Below are positions 42,508 to 51,218 of a DNA stretch of 64,000 nt, piece after piece (the stretch's first letter is position 1; every line of letters starts with the position of its first letter). The notes below the pieces were generated by a model. It saw only the letters and a program-made list of their open reading frames with translations, ran no database searches and had not been told where the DNA came from. The position numbers were made by a program, and so were the translations under genes. This stretch comes from Cohaesibacter intestini (GTDB lineage: Bacteria; Pseudomonadota; Alphaproteobacteria; Rhizobiales; Cohaesibacteraceae): assembly GCF_003324485.1 (NCBI RefSeq), contig NZ_QODK01000004.1, positions 1 through 64,000 of the forward strand, written 5' to 3'.

Positions 42508-43746
42508 ATGTCTGACTATTTTGATGAACGGGATCTGCAAGAACCCGCCGCCCGCGAAAAAGCCCTTTTTGCCCGTCTGCCTGCGCTGATCGCGCGCGTC
42601 AAGGCTGGCGGCGCTGGCTGGGCAACGCATCTGGCAGAAATCGACCCAGCAGCGATCACGGATCGGGCGGCTTTGGCCAGCCTGCCGGTGTTGCGCAAGA
42701 GCGTGTTGCAGGCAGCCCAGAAGGCCAATCCCCCCTTTGGTGGCTTTGCCATTGGCGAGCCGAAGGACTTTGGTCGGGTCTTTATGTCGCCCGGTCCGAT
42801 CTGGGAACCGCAGGGGCTTGGAATTGATCCTTGGCGTGGGGCGCGGGCGCTGTTTGCGGCAGGCCTCAGACCCGGTGACATGGTGCATAATGCCTTTGCC
42901 TATCATATGACGCCGGGTGGCTTCATTCTGGATGAAAGCGCCCGGGCACTGGGCTGCGCGGTTTTCCCGGCTGGCATCGGCAATACCGAAATGCAGGTGG
43001 AGGCGATGGCGAGCCTGAAGCCGGTTGCCTATGTCGGAACGCCGGATTTCCTCAAGGTGATTTTGGAAAAAGCCGATGAGATGGGTGTCACGCTCGACAG
43101 CCTGAAAAAGGCGCTTGTGTCGGGCGGGGCTTTGTTTCCCTCAATGCGCGCGGCCTACCAAGCGCGCGGCATTGCCACGGCGCAATGTTATGCGACGGCG
43201 GATCTGGGCATCATCGCCTATGAGAGTCTTGGCTCTGAGGGGATGCTGATCAATGAGGATTTCATTGTCGAGATTGTCCGTCCCGGCACCAATGATCCGG
43301 TGGCCGATGGCGAGGTTGGGGAGCTGGTGGTAACAGCCTTTAGCGATGTCTATCCGCTGATCCGCTTTGGCACAGGCGATTTGACGGCAATCCTGCCCGA
43401 GCCGAGCCCATGTGGCCGGACCGCATCGCGCATCAATGGCTGGATGGGGCGTGCAGACCAGCGTACCAAGGTCAAAGGCATGTTCATCGACCCGACCCAG
43501 CTTGATGAACTGGTCAAACGGTTCGATGCGATCCTGAAAGTGCGGCTTGACGTGGAGCGCGCCGATGATCAGGATGCGATGATGCTTCGAGTGGAAGTCG
43601 GAGACAAGGCTGCCGTTGATGTGACTGCGGTGTCAGAGGCGCTGCGCGACATCACCAAGATTCGCGGATCGGTCGAACTGGTGGCCGTGGGCAGCCTGCC
43701 CAATGATGGCATGGTGATTGCCGACAAGCGCGATTACTCCGCCTGA
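42508..43746 (+). CDS. Phenylacetate-CoA-ligase-like AMP-forming ligase
   Basis: A 412-residue ANL ligase of the PaaK type (short N-domain, no canonical STG-TTG P-loop). Recognisable pieces: VFMSPGPIWEPQ (the N-terminal P-loop-like region), HNAFAYHMTPGGFILDE, ALVSGGALFPSMRAAY, YATADLGIIAYE (A5) and RFGTGDLTAI, RINGWMGRADQRTKVKGMF (A7/A8). It activates an aryl acid to the CoA ester or is a closely related aryl-acid ligase. Last gene of the operon, 11 bp after the ATPase. Confidence 0.88.
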   Translation: MSDYFDERDLQEPAAREKALFARLPALIARVKAGGAGWATHLAEIDPAAITDRAALASLPVLRKSVLQAAQKANPPFGGFAIGEPKDFGRVFMSPGPIWEPQGLGIDPWRGARALFAAGLRPGDMVHNAFAYHMTPGGFILDESARALGCAVFPAGIGNTEMQVEAMASLKPVAYVGTPDFLKVILEKADEMGVTLDSLKKALVSGGALFPSMRAAYQARGIATAQCYATADLGIIAYESLGSEGMLINEDFIVEIVRPGTNDPVADGEVGELVVTAFSDVYPLIRFGTGDLTAILPEPSPCGRTASRINGWMGRADQRTKVKGMFIDPTQLDELVKRFDAILKVRLDVERADDQDAMMLRVEVGDKAAVDVTAVSEALRDITKIRGSVELVAVGSLPNDGMVIADKRDYSA

Positions 43747-43766
43747 TCGCTCCACCTGTCTGAAAC

Positions 43767-43800
43767 GAACGAAGCCCGCTTCCTGAGAGGCGGGCTTGTT
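43767..43800. terminator. Terminator hairpin after the CoA-ligase operon
   Basis: AAGCCCGC (43772-43779) / GCGGGCTT (43790-43797), extended by flanking GAAC/GTTC with a one-base mismatch. Weak T-run (GTTCTATT). It separates this operon from the convergent ars genes. Confidence 0.75.
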
Positions 43801-43810
43801 CTATTCTGGC

Positions 43811-44563
43811 CTATTTGATATCCGCCCCATTGACGCGATCGATCAATTGCTGGCCGGTTTCCACCCGCTCGGAATAGCGGTCGACCAGATAGTCGCTGCG
43901 GCTGCGGGTCATCCAGGTGAACTTCATCAGTTCCTCACAGACATCGACAATGCGATTGTAATAAGGCGAGGGCTTGATGCGATCATCATCGTCAAATTCC
44001 GTGAAGGCCTTGGCGATGGATGACTGATTGGGGATGGTGATCATCCGCATCCAACGGCCCAAGATGCGCATCTGATTGACCGCGTTGAAGCTCTGGGAGC
44101 CGCCTTCCACTTGCATCAGGGCTAGCGTTTTGCCTTGGGTCGGGCGCACCGCGCCGAGGGACAGGGGGATCCAGTCGATCTGGGCCTTCATGATGCCGGT
44201 CATGGCGCCGTGGCGTTCGGGCGAGACCCAAACCATGCCTTCTGACCACGCGGAAAGGGCGCGCAGTTCCTGCACCTTTTCATGCTTTGCATCGGCATCA
44301 TCGGGCAAGGGCAGCCCGGACGGATTGAAGATCCTGCATTCCGCTCCCATGCGGGTCAGGATACGAGCGGATTCCTCTGCCACCAGACGGGAGAAGGAGC
44401 GTTTGCGCAGTGAACCATAGAGGAGCAGGATACGCGGCTTGTGCCCGTCATCGCCGGGGCCAGCCAGTGCCTGAGCGTCGATCTCTCTGAGGTGAGTCTC
44501 ATCGGCCAGATGATCCCTTTTTTCAAATGCCGTATTAAAGGCCTGAGGGTTAATTTGGTCCAT
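43811..44563 (-). CDS. arsH: ArsH, NADPH-dependent FMN organoarsenical oxidase
   Basis: A 250-residue flavodoxin-like protein. The FMN site [16 protein letters not shown] and the [20 protein letters not shown] segment are diagnostic for ArsH, as is the C-terminal STIWMTR-like [20 protein letters not shown]. It oxidises trivalent methylarsenicals in the cytosol. It starts one base after the arsC stop at 44563; an upstream extension inside arsC is unlikely. Last gene of arsRCH. Confidence 0.93.
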   Translation of the reverse strand: MDQINPQAFNTAFEKRDHLADETHLREIDAQALAGPGDDGHKPRILLLYGSLRKRSFSRLVAEESARILTRMGAECRIFNPSGLPLPDDADAKHEKVQELRALSAWSEGMVWVSPERHGAMTGIMKAQIDWIPLSLGAVRPTQGKTLALMQVEGGSQSFNAVNQMRILGRWMRMITIPNQSSIAKAFTEFDDDDRIKPSPYYNRIVDVCEELMKFTWMTRSRSDYLVDRYSERVETGQQLIDRVNGADIK

Positions 44564-44564
44564 C

Positions 44565-44972
44565 TCAAAGCCCCTTGCTGGTGACGACTTCGCCGTCTTC
44601 CTTGGTGAAGCTGCCAATGTCGACGGGCAACAGCTCCAGGACTTTTTCCGATGGGCGGCACAGATTCGTGCCCTTGTCGCTGACCACGATGGGGCGATTG
44701 ATCAGGATCGGATGGGCCATCATGGCATCGAGCAACTGCTCATCGGTGAGGCTGTCATCGCCAAGGCCCAGTTCCTCATAGGGCGTTCCTTTCTGGCGCA
44801 GCAGGTCACGGGTGGTGATCGGCATGGCGTCGATCAGGGCGATCAGTTCTTCCCGGCTTGGTGGCGTTTCGAGATATTCGATGATGGTTGGCTCAATCCC
44901 GGCTTCGCGGATCATGGCCAGGACGTTGCGTGATGTGCCGCAATTGGGATTGTGATAGATCGTAATCGCCAT
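44565..44972 (-). CDS. arsC: Glutaredoxin-coupled arsenate reductase ArsC
   Basis: A 135-residue thioredoxin-fold reductase, normal length. The catalytic Cys lies in [10 protein letters not shown] (near 11), with the Arg triad positions in [11 protein letters not shown] and [18 protein letters not shown]. Reduces arsenate to arsenite using glutathione and glutaredoxin. It lies between arsR and arsH. Confidence 0.96.
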   Translation of the reverse strand: MAITIYHNPNCGTSRNVLAMIREAGIEPTIIEYLETPPSREELIALIDAMPITTRDLLRQKGTPYEELGLGDDSLTDEQLLDAMMAHPILINRPIVVSDKGTNLCRPSEKVLELLPVDIGSFTKEDGEVVTSKGL

Positions 44973-44993
44973 CGGGGTATGGTTTCCTGTTGT

Positions 44994-45347
44994 TCAATCA
45001 GAGCAGCGTTGCGCTGCATGTGGTTGCGTAAGGATCTGGATCGTTGTGGCACACATTTCCTTTGAGCCGCCGCAACAATCCTGAAGCAAATAGTCAATCA
45101 GTCCGCCGATTCCCTCCATGTCAGCGAAATAGCGAACGGAGCGGCCTTGTCGCTCGTTTCGTATGAGGCCTGCGCGCAGCAGAATGTTGAGGTTGGTCGA
45201 CATGGTGTTTTGACGCACGCCGAGCTTCTCCCCCATTTCCCCGGACAATAGGCCGTTGTTGCCTGCCTTGATCAAAAGGCGGAAGACATCAAGTCGGGTT
45301 TCCTGACTGAGAGCCGAGAAGGCTGTGATTGCAGTTATCTTATCCAT
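44994..45347 (-). CDS. arsR: ArsR-family arsenite-responsive repressor
   Basis: A 117-residue winged-helix dimer (LSQETRLDVFRLL, then recognition region VRQNTMSTNLNILLRAGLI). A C-terminal cysteine set DCCGGSKEMC is the likely As(III) site; the classic CVC in the recognition helix is absent, as in the type with C-terminal sensing. First gene of arsRCH, and it probably represses its own promoter through the adjacent palindrome. Confidence 0.93.
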   Translation of the reverse strand: MDKITAITAFSALSQETRLDVFRLLIKAGNNGLLSGEMGEKLGVRQNTMSTNLNILLRAGLIRNERQGRSVRYFADMEGIGGLIDYLLQDCCGGSKEMCATTIQILTQPHAAQRCSD

Positions 45348-45367
45348 ATATCATGAATACTTGATAT
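45348..45367. promoter_or_regulatory. Candidate ArsR operator
   Basis: ATATCA (45348-45353) and TGATAT (45362-45367) form an inverted repeat with an 8-base spacer, just upstream of arsR. Placement and A/T content suit an ArsR/SmtB site. Confidence 0.6.
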
Positions 45368-45461
45368 TTTAATCGATTGCAACAGCTAAGGGTTTATGCG
45401 GAAGGGGCCCGTGCGACTGGCTGGCGGACACAGCAATGCGGTTTACGGGCAAAAGGCTGTG

Positions 45462-46127
45462 TTAGATCAGCATGACGCTGTTATCTTCGTTCCGGGCATC
45501 CGCCGCATTGTGGCGGGATTGCAGACTCTTTTCCAGTTCATGGATGCGATTGAGAATATTCTGGCGCGTTGCAGCTCGGGTGGACGAAAGCTGATTCTTG
45601 TAGTCCTGCGAGTAATTCAGCAAGTCGTGCATATGTTCGGAAAGATCGTCCATGGTGTCGTCGTCGCGGATCGGGCGCGAGATCAGGCTTTCGGCGCGCC
45701 GTTTGCTGGGCGGCTCCGGTTGGACTGGCGTTGCATAGCCCGGGTTGAGGATGGCGCGCAGGCGTTCATTGAGGCTTTTGGGAGAGAATGGGCGGGAGAT
45801 CACCCAGTGGGCACCAAATCCAACGGCCTTGGTAACCCGCTGGCGGGTCGGCTCCTGCATCAGAATGAACATGTGGGTGTTGGCGCCAAGCATCTTTGTT
45901 CGCATATTCTCGCGGCTTCTGAACAATTCAGATTCCTGAGCGGTCTCGTAATCGATGAAAACAAAGTCAGGGAAAATCCGGCTGGACTCGTCAAGACCGA
46001 TCTCCACGTCTTCAAATTCGCTGACGCGAATGAAACCGGAGGATCGAAGCACGGTTCGGAGCAGTTTGCGCTGAAACGTGTTATGATCGACAAGCACGGC
46101 GCTGCCATGCCGTATTGGCTGCAACAT
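45462..46127 (-). CDS. Receiver-like protein with degenerate phosphorylation site
   Basis: A 221-residue protein. Residues ~8-125 fold like a CheY receiver: the phospho-Asp position is kept (FIDYET, residue 59). The acidic pair is reduced to one Asp (VLVDHNT), the conserved Lys is Arg (ISRPF, 112) and the Thr/Ser is replaced by Met/Gln in MFILMQEP. The tail (~130-221) is polar, with a predicted helical or coiled segment (HDLLNYSQDYKNQL and on), and has no DNA-binding or catalytic domain that I recognise. It may signal through protein contacts without phosphorylation. Confidence 0.75.
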   Translation of the reverse strand: MLQPIRHGSAVLVDHNTFQRKLLRTVLRSSGFIRVSEFEDVEIGLDESSRIFPDFVFIDYETAQESELFRSRENMRTKMLGANTHMFILMQEPTRQRVTKAVGFGAHWVISRPFSPKSLNERLRAILNPGYATPVQPEPPSKRRAESLISRPIRDDDTMDDLSEHMHDLLNYSQDYKNQLSSTRAATRQNILNRIHELEKSLQSRHNAADARNEDNSVMLI

Positions 46128-46499
46128 CAGTGGTCCCCTTGGCTGACATTTCGGAACAGACCCCCATCTGTTCTGACAGACTGTTATGACAGAACGGGAT
46201 TAAATATTGGGTAAAAGAAGTGAATCTTTTGCGGAATTTGCGAAAACTTCCCTTAGGGCAGGTTTGGGTGTGATGTTGCCCGGTTTGGCACGATGGGACT
46301 GGTGCGGGAAAGTTGGGCAGAAGAGGACTAAGTATTTGTTCTTGTTGTCGGCCTGACGCATAGTGATGCCACGCTGTTGATGTGTATCTGTGTCTGCAAA
46401 GACACTTTATGTTGATCAGACTTCAGGCGGTTGCGGTTGTTGTTGCATATCGGTGGTTGTTTCCGACCCTGCAATGGCTGCCAGTTGAGGAGTTGCTCT
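46128..46499. other. Divergent region, receiver-like protein / SPFH protein
   Basis: A 372-bp gap without genes. It contains a tandem pair of 12-mers, CTGTTCTGACAG (46168-46179) and CTGTTATGACAG (46181-46192), one mismatch apart and one base between them. Each is an imperfect palindrome. They are about 40 bp upstream of the leftward gene and could be an operator. Confidence 0.45.
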
Positions 46500-47474
46500 A
46501 TGAATATTATCGGTTTTGATATTGTCGCCATCGTGCTGGTGGTGCTGTTTGTCCTGATCCTGCTGGCCGGGATCAAGACGGTGCCGCAGGGCTACAATTT
46601 CACCATTGAACGCTTTGGGGCCTATACGCGAACGCTAAGGCCCGGTCTGGCGCTGATTGTGCCGTTCATTGACCGGATCGGCGCCCGGATGAACATGATG
46701 GAGCAGGTGCTCGATGTTCCAAGCCAGGAAGTCATCACGCGCGACAATGCCGCCATCGCTTCGGATGGGGTTGCCTTCTATCAGATCATGAATGCAGCGG
46801 ACGCAGCCTACGAAGTGCATAATCTGGAATCTGCGCTGCTGAACCTGACCATGACCAACATCCGGACGGTGATGGGGTCGATGGATCTGGATGAGTTGCT
46901 GTCCAACAGGGACGAAATCAATGCCAAGCTGTTGCATGTGGTGGATGCGGCTGCGGCCCCTTGGGGCGTCAAGATTTCGCGTATCGAGATCAAGGACATC
47001 AACCCGCCGCGCGATCTGGTGGAAGCCATGGGCCGTCAGATGAAGGCTGAGCGTGAGAAGCGCGCATCCATTCTGGAAGCTGAAGGGCAGCGTCAATCGG
47101 AGATTTTGCGCGCCGAAGGCGAAAAGCAATCGCAGATCCTTGAAGCCCAAGGGGCGCGGGAAGCCGCCTTCCTTGAGGCAGAAGCCCGCGAGCGTGCAGC
47201 CGAAGCCGAAGCCAAGGCAACGGAAATGGTCAGTAAGGCCATCGCTGAAGGCGATGTGCAGGCCATCAACTATTTTGTCGCCAGCAAGTATGTCGAAACG
47301 TTGGGCGAGGTGGTCAAGGCACCAAATCAGAAAGTCGTCATGTTGCCGATCGAAGCCACCTCCATTCTGGGGGCCCTTGGGGGCATTGGCGAGTTGAGCA
47401 AGCAGGTCTTTGGCAAGGACGCGCCGGGGGCCAATCGCTCCGGTCGGGTGCCGGACGTGCGCGATGACCAATAG
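46500..47474 (+). CDS. qmcA: SPFH-domain membrane protein (QmcA/stomatin-like)
   Basis: A 324-residue band-7 protein. One N-terminal membrane anchor ([15 protein letters not shown]), then the SPFH domain with [16 protein letters not shown] and [19 protein letters not shown], and a charged coiled coil ([19 protein letters not shown]). Forms large membrane microdomain assemblies. The start at 46500 has TGAGGAG; the frame is open further upstream without a site. Forms an operon with the NfeD protein. Confidence 0.93.
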   Translation: MNIIGFDIVAIVLVVLFVLILLAGIKTVPQGYNFTIERFGAYTRTLRPGLALIVPFIDRIGARMNMMEQVLDVPSQEVITRDNAAIASDGVAFYQIMNAADAAYEVHNLESALLNLTMTNIRTVMGSMDLDELLSNRDEINAKLLHVVDAAAAPWGVKISRIEIKDINPPRDLVEAMGRQMKAEREKRASILEAEGQRQSEILRAEGEKQSQILEAQGAREAAFLEAEARERAAEAEAKATEMVSKAIAEGDVQAINYFVASKYVETLGEVVKAPNQKVVMLPIEATSILGALGGIGELSKQVFGKDAPGANRSGRVPDVRDDQ

Positions 47475-47526
47475 AATAGGGGTCTTTGCGGTTTTTGCTC
47501 CGATGGCTGGCTAGGAAAGGGACAAG

Positions 47527-47976
47527 ATGATACAGCAGTTTTTCATCGAACAGGGAGAATGGGCATGGCTCATTCTCGGTCTTTTGCTTTTGGTGCTGGA
47601 ATTGCTGGCGCCGGGGACGATGTTTTTGTGGTTCGGACTAGCGGCCCTGATTGTCGGCATACTTGGTTTCTTCTTTGAGCTGAGCTGGCAACATGCCTTC
47701 ATCCTGTTTGGCCTTCTGTCGTTGGTCTCGGTGATTGCCGGGCGATATATCCTCAAAAGAACGGCCTCGACGGCTTCCGACAAGCCGTTGCTCAATGCCC
47801 GCGCCCAAGCGCTGGTGGGGCAGGTCTATATTCTCGATGCGCCGATCGAAAATGGTCAGGGGCGGGTCAAGGTGAATGACAGTTATTGGCGCGTGGCCGG
47901 GCCGGATGTCGCCGCAGGGCAAAAGGTGCGCGTCATTGGCAGCAATGGCACGGTGCTGGATGTCGTGCCGCTCTGA
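47527..47976 (+). CDS. NfeD-family membrane protein
   Basis: A 149-residue short-form NfeD protein. Three hydrophobic segments (WAWLILGLLLLVLELLAPGT, LWFGLAALIVGILGF, AFILFGLLSLVSVIAG) are followed by a C-terminal OB-fold soluble domain (GQVYILDAPIENGQGRVKV and RVIGSNGTVLDV). It is typically encoded after an SPFH partner, as here. Reported roles are membrane quality control with stomatins. Confidence 0.93.
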   Translation: MIQQFFIEQGEWAWLILGLLLLVLELLAPGTMFLWFGLAALIVGILGFFFELSWQHAFILFGLLSLVSVIAGRYILKRTASTASDKPLLNARAQALVGQVYILDAPIENGQGRVKVNDSYWRVAGPDVAAGQKVRVIGSNGTVLDVVPL

Positions 47977-48005
47977 TCGCTGATCGGCCTTATCCTTCAA
48001 ACGAC

Positions 48006-48040
48006 AAAGCAGATCAGGCTTCCGTCTGGTCTGCTTTTTT
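48006..48040 (+). terminator. Rho-independent terminator of SPFH-NfeD operon
   Basis: AAAGCAG (48006-48012), continued by ATCAG pairing with CTGGT, and CTGCTTT (48031-48037), ending with a T-run. About 12 paired positions including one G-U. Confidence 0.85.
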
Positions 48041-48065
48041 GTATCGTACCGGAGGTTGCTTTGCT

Positions 48066-49106
48066 TCAGGACGTCTCGAGGTCGGGAATGGGCATGCAGG
48101 CCTCTTCAGTGCAGACATTGACCTCGATGGTGATATGGGCAATTTGCTGCAGAGGCTTGAGCAGAGCCTTGTAATGCTCGGCGCTGCGCGGATAATGGGT
48201 GACGACCGACAGGATCGCAGCATAGCGGTCCGAGCCGATATACCAAATGTGATGATCAGACACCCGATTGTCAGCATCGGCTTCGATCAGTTGGATGGCT
48301 TTTTGGGCGAGATGTTCGTCCGGTGCCCGGTCAAGCAAAATCGAACCGGTTTCTGTGACCAACCCGTAAGCCCATTTGCCGATAACAAAGGCCCCGACCA
48401 GCCCCATCATGGCATCCATCCATGTCCAACCAAAATGTTTGCCAAATAACAGCGCGACAATCGCCAGAATGGAGGTCAGCGCATCGGCCATGACATGCAG
48501 ATAAGCCGCCCGCATATTGTGGTCTTTGCCGCTGGCGTGATGGTCATGATGGTCATGATGATCGTGATCATGGTGCGCATGATCATGGTGACCGTGGTCG
48601 TGATGATGATGCCCGTGCCCGTGCCCGTGATGATGGTGATGATGGCCATCCTCATGCAGCAGATAGGCGCTGACCAGATTGACAATCAGGCCAAGGCAGG
48701 CCACCAGCATTGCCTCGTTAAAGGCGATGTCCAGCGGGTTGAACAGACGAAGGATGGATTCATAGATCATGAACAAAGCCACCAGCCCCAGAATGACCGC
48801 ATTGGTGTAGCCGCCGAGAATCTCGATCTTGCCGACACCAAAGGTGAACTGACGGTTGGCGGCATGCTTGCGGGCCAGCGAGTAGGCAAGCACGGTCAGA
48901 CCCAACGCCCCAGCATGAGATGCCATGTGCCAGCCATCGGCCAAGAGGGCCATGGAGTTGAAGACCATGCCAGCAGTGATCTCAACGACCATTGTGACGA
49001 TGGTCAACAGGACGACATAGAATGTGCGACGGGCATTTTTCCGGTTGCGATCATCATCAAGAAACTGATGATCATGTTGCCACTTCTCAAGCTGGAAAAT
49101 ATGCAT
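48066..49106 (-). CDS. dmeF: DmeF-like CDF metal exporter
   Basis: A 346-residue cation diffusion facilitator with six membrane segments. Metal-site HD-type motifs LLADGWHMASHAG in TM2 and HVMADALTS in TM5 replace the usual HxxxD/DxxxD pattern and suit Co/Ni-type DmeF proteins. Between TM4 and TM5 is a long His/Asp-rich loop (over 30 of ~50 residues are His or Asp, residues ~155-200). The N-terminal HDHQF is also typical of DmeF. Probably exports Co2+ or Ni2+. No dmeR gene is adjacent. Confidence 0.88.
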   Translation of the reverse strand: MHIFQLEKWQHDHQFLDDDRNRKNARRTFYVVLLTIVTMVVEITAGMVFNSMALLADGWHMASHAGALGLTVLAYSLARKHAANRQFTFGVGKIEILGGYTNAVILGLVALFMIYESILRLFNPLDIAFNEAMLVACLGLIVNLVSAYLLHEDGHHHHHHGHGHGHHHHDHGHHDHAHHDHDHHDHHDHHASGKDHNMRAAYLHVMADALTSILAIVALLFGKHFGWTWMDAMMGLVGAFVIGKWAYGLVTETGSILLDRAPDEHLAQKAIQLIEADADNRVSDHHIWYIGSDRYAAILSVVTHYPRSAEHYKALLKPLQQIAHITIEVNVCTEEACMPIPDLETS

Positions 49107-49233
49107 TGATGTGTCCTAACGGGGTGAGGTTCGGCCTGACTGGAATGGAGATTGTACGTACCCGCGAGCTTTAGCAGAAATACGCAGTGGCTGAAATCTC
49201 TCTCAAAGGCGAAAGGGGCGAGACCATGTGTAA

Positions 49234-49263
49234 AGAGCGTTACTGAGGGGTCAGCAACGCTCT
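49234..49263 (-). terminator. Terminator of the motor operon
   Basis: AGAGCGTT-A-CTG (49234-49245) pairs with CAG-C-AACGCTCT (49252-49263), interrupted by one A-C mismatch. Read leftward it is followed by TTTAC. Confidence 0.65.
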
Positions 49264-49293
49264 CTTGTCGGTCAATGCAGCCGATGCCCAGCC

Positions 49294-50148
49294 TTAGGGC
49301 TGATGGGTCGGTGGCAGGGGCGGCTCCTCGGACATCAGCAGGATCGTGATGCGTCGGTTGGCGGCCAGATAGGGGTCGTTCGGGAAGAGTGGATCCGTGT
49401 CCGATTTGCCTTCCACTCCAAAGACCTGATCGGATGCAACACCATGTTCCATCAGGATCGAGCGGACAGCGTTGGCGCGGTCTGATGACAATTCCCAGCC
49501 CGTATAGCCCGAGGTGACAGGTACGTTCGAGGCTGTGGTGTGACCGCTGATCTTGATCCGGTTTGGCATTCGGGCAAGGACCGGTGCCATGTGGACGAGG
49601 AGGCGGCGGGTGAAATCGTAGGGATATTTCGAACCTTCGGCAAACATCGAGCGACCATCCTGATCAACCATCTGGATGTTCAGGCCGTCCTTGTCTTCCT
49701 CGATGATGATATGCTTCGAAATTTCGGTAATTTCCGGCATTTCCTGCCAGGCCTGACGCAGGGAAGCGGCGGCGGTGGCAAACATTCGCGGGCGTTCGAT
49801 TTCGGTTTTCTCGATATCGTGGGTGTTGGCTTCCGGGCCCTGCTTTGAGCGCTGGTCATGGCGCTCCTGGGCAAAGTCGGAGTCATTTTCCTGCGGCACC
49901 GCTGCGACCTGTTTGATGTGCTCGCGAACGGGCATGCCTTCGATCTCGATCATGCCAGCCTTGCGCATCACGGGTTTGACACCGAAGGCATCTTTCATCG
50001 ATCCGGCAACGACCTGCAGTTTCTGATCGTCCTGAATGGAGAAGGAAATGATCAAAACGAAGAAGCAGACGAGCAGCGACATCAGATCGGCAAAGGTGAC
50101 CAGCCAATCAGGTGCACCACCGCCCCCTTGTTGCTTTTTCTTGGCCAT
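49294..50148 (-). CDS. motB: Flagellar motor stator protein MotB/PomB-type
   Basis: A 284-residue stator subunit. One membrane helix carries the ion-binding Asp in WLVTFADLMSLLVCFFVLIISFS (given in pieces; Asp near 22). A ~100-residue linker precedes a C-terminal OmpA-like peptidoglycan-binding domain (KISGHTTASNVP, ELSSDRANAVR). The FADLMSLL...SFS pattern resembles sodium-type PomB. It lies 57 bp after the motA gene. Confidence 0.93.
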   Translation of the reverse strand: MAKKKQQGGGGAPDWLVTFADLMSLLVCFFVLIISFSIQDDQKLQVVAGSMKDAFGVKPVMRKAGMIEIEGMPVREHIKQVAAVPQENDSDFAQERHDQRSKQGPEANTHDIEKTEIERPRMFATAAASLRQAWQEMPEITEISKHIIIEEDKDGLNIQMVDQDGRSMFAEGSKYPYDFTRRLLVHMAPVLARMPNRIKISGHTTASNVPVTSGYTGWELSSDRANAVRSILMEHGVASDQVFGVEGKSDTDPLFPNDPYLAANRRITILLMSEEPPLPPTHQP

Positions 50149-50205
50149 GCGTGACGCCTTTCCTTGTGATCAGTGAGACCTGCGTGGAGCAGATCTGGGA
50201 GCAGA

Positions 50206-50976
50206 TCAGGCTGCTTCGTCCTGAAGCTCGATGCGGGCTTTCTCCGGCAGATAGGCGATCAGCATTTCCCGGATCAGGTTCGGAGACTTGTTTTCGCGGA
50301 TCTGCATGACGCCATCGATGATCAGGGTCTGGTTGAGATCTTCACCATCGAGTTTGGAATCGAGCTTGTCGACAATCGGGATACAAATAATGTTGGAAAC
50401 CAACGCACCATAAAGGGTGGTCAACAGGGCGATGGCCATGGCAGGGCCAATTGCCGAAGGGTCATCCATCGCGGCCAGCATTTGCACCAGACCGACCAGC
50501 GTGCCGATCATGCCAAAGGCCGGAGCCGCGTCACCGAGCTGTTTGTAGAAGCGTTTGCCCTCCTGAAGGCGCTCAATATAGAGATCGCGTTCGCGTTCCA
50601 TGCTTTCGCGGATGAAGCCGGGTTCATAGCCGTCGGCAATGAACTGGACACCCTTGGCAAGGACTGGATCCTCAACTTCAACATTCTCAAGGCCAAGCGG
50701 GCCGCTCTTGCGGGCAACGTCGGCCAGTTCGGTGATCTTTTCAATCATCTCGCGCGGGTTGGTGCTCTTGCCACCAAAGGCAACTTTGCCGCCCGTTACA
50801 ATGGCGCCGCCGATGCCGCCAAGGGTGAAGCGGATCAGAGTCGCGGACAACCCGCCGCCAATCACGATGAGAACGGAGGGAATATCAATGAACTGCCCGA
50901 GAGTGCCGCCCAGCAGAACAGCCGTCAACACAACGCCGAAAGCCGCGACCATACCGATTAGGGTTGCAATATCCAT
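50206..50976 (-). CDS. motA: Flagellar motor stator protein MotA/PomA-type
   Basis: A 256-residue membrane protein with four helices. It starts MDIATLIGMVAAFGVVLTA, close to PomA, and has the MotA/TolQ/ExbB core (FGMIGTLVGLVQMLAAMDDPSAIGP in pieces and GPAMAIALLTTLYGALVSN). Length and the short N-terminus suggest the sodium-driven PomA branch. Upstream gene of motAB. No other flagellar genes are in the window. Confidence 0.92.
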   Translation of the reverse strand: MDIATLIGMVAAFGVVLTAVLLGGTLGQFIDIPSVLIVIGGGLSATLIRFTLGGIGGAIVTGGKVAFGGKSTNPREMIEKITELADVARKSGPLGLENVEVEDPVLAKGVQFIADGYEPGFIRESMERERDLYIERLQEGKRFYKQLGDAAPAFGMIGTLVGLVQMLAAMDDPSAIGPAMAIALLTTLYGALVSNIICIPIVDKLDSKLDGEDLNQTLIIDGVMQIRENKSPNLIREMLIAYLPEKARIELQDEAA

Positions 50977-51218
50977 TCCTGTGTTCCTGTCTTCATGAGC
51001 CGGATCTGACGCCCGGTGCCATTTGATTAACTGGCAGTCTATGAAAACAGATCTAATGGATTGCTAATGAAAGCGCTCAAAGGCTCCGAATCTGAAGTAA
51101 ATTTGATTAAGGTTACCAAAGGGATAACAAGGTGGGGCTGGCCCGGCATGTTGCCCATTGCAGCAACAATTCAGGGCGCAGGCCAGAGGGCCTTGGAAAT
51201 GCAGGGGAATCGTCGGCT

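Noticed and set aside
46270-46300. TGGCACG at 46281 as a second sigma-54 promoter
   Set aside because: The -12 element is not at the right spacing (no GC at position +10/+11 from the GG).
48536-48660. Repetitive GATCATGGTC-like DNA, suspected direct-repeat array
   Set aside because: It encodes the His/Asp loop of the CDF exporter. No unique spacers, so no CRISPR; the same holds for 26145-26240 in the NicO gene.
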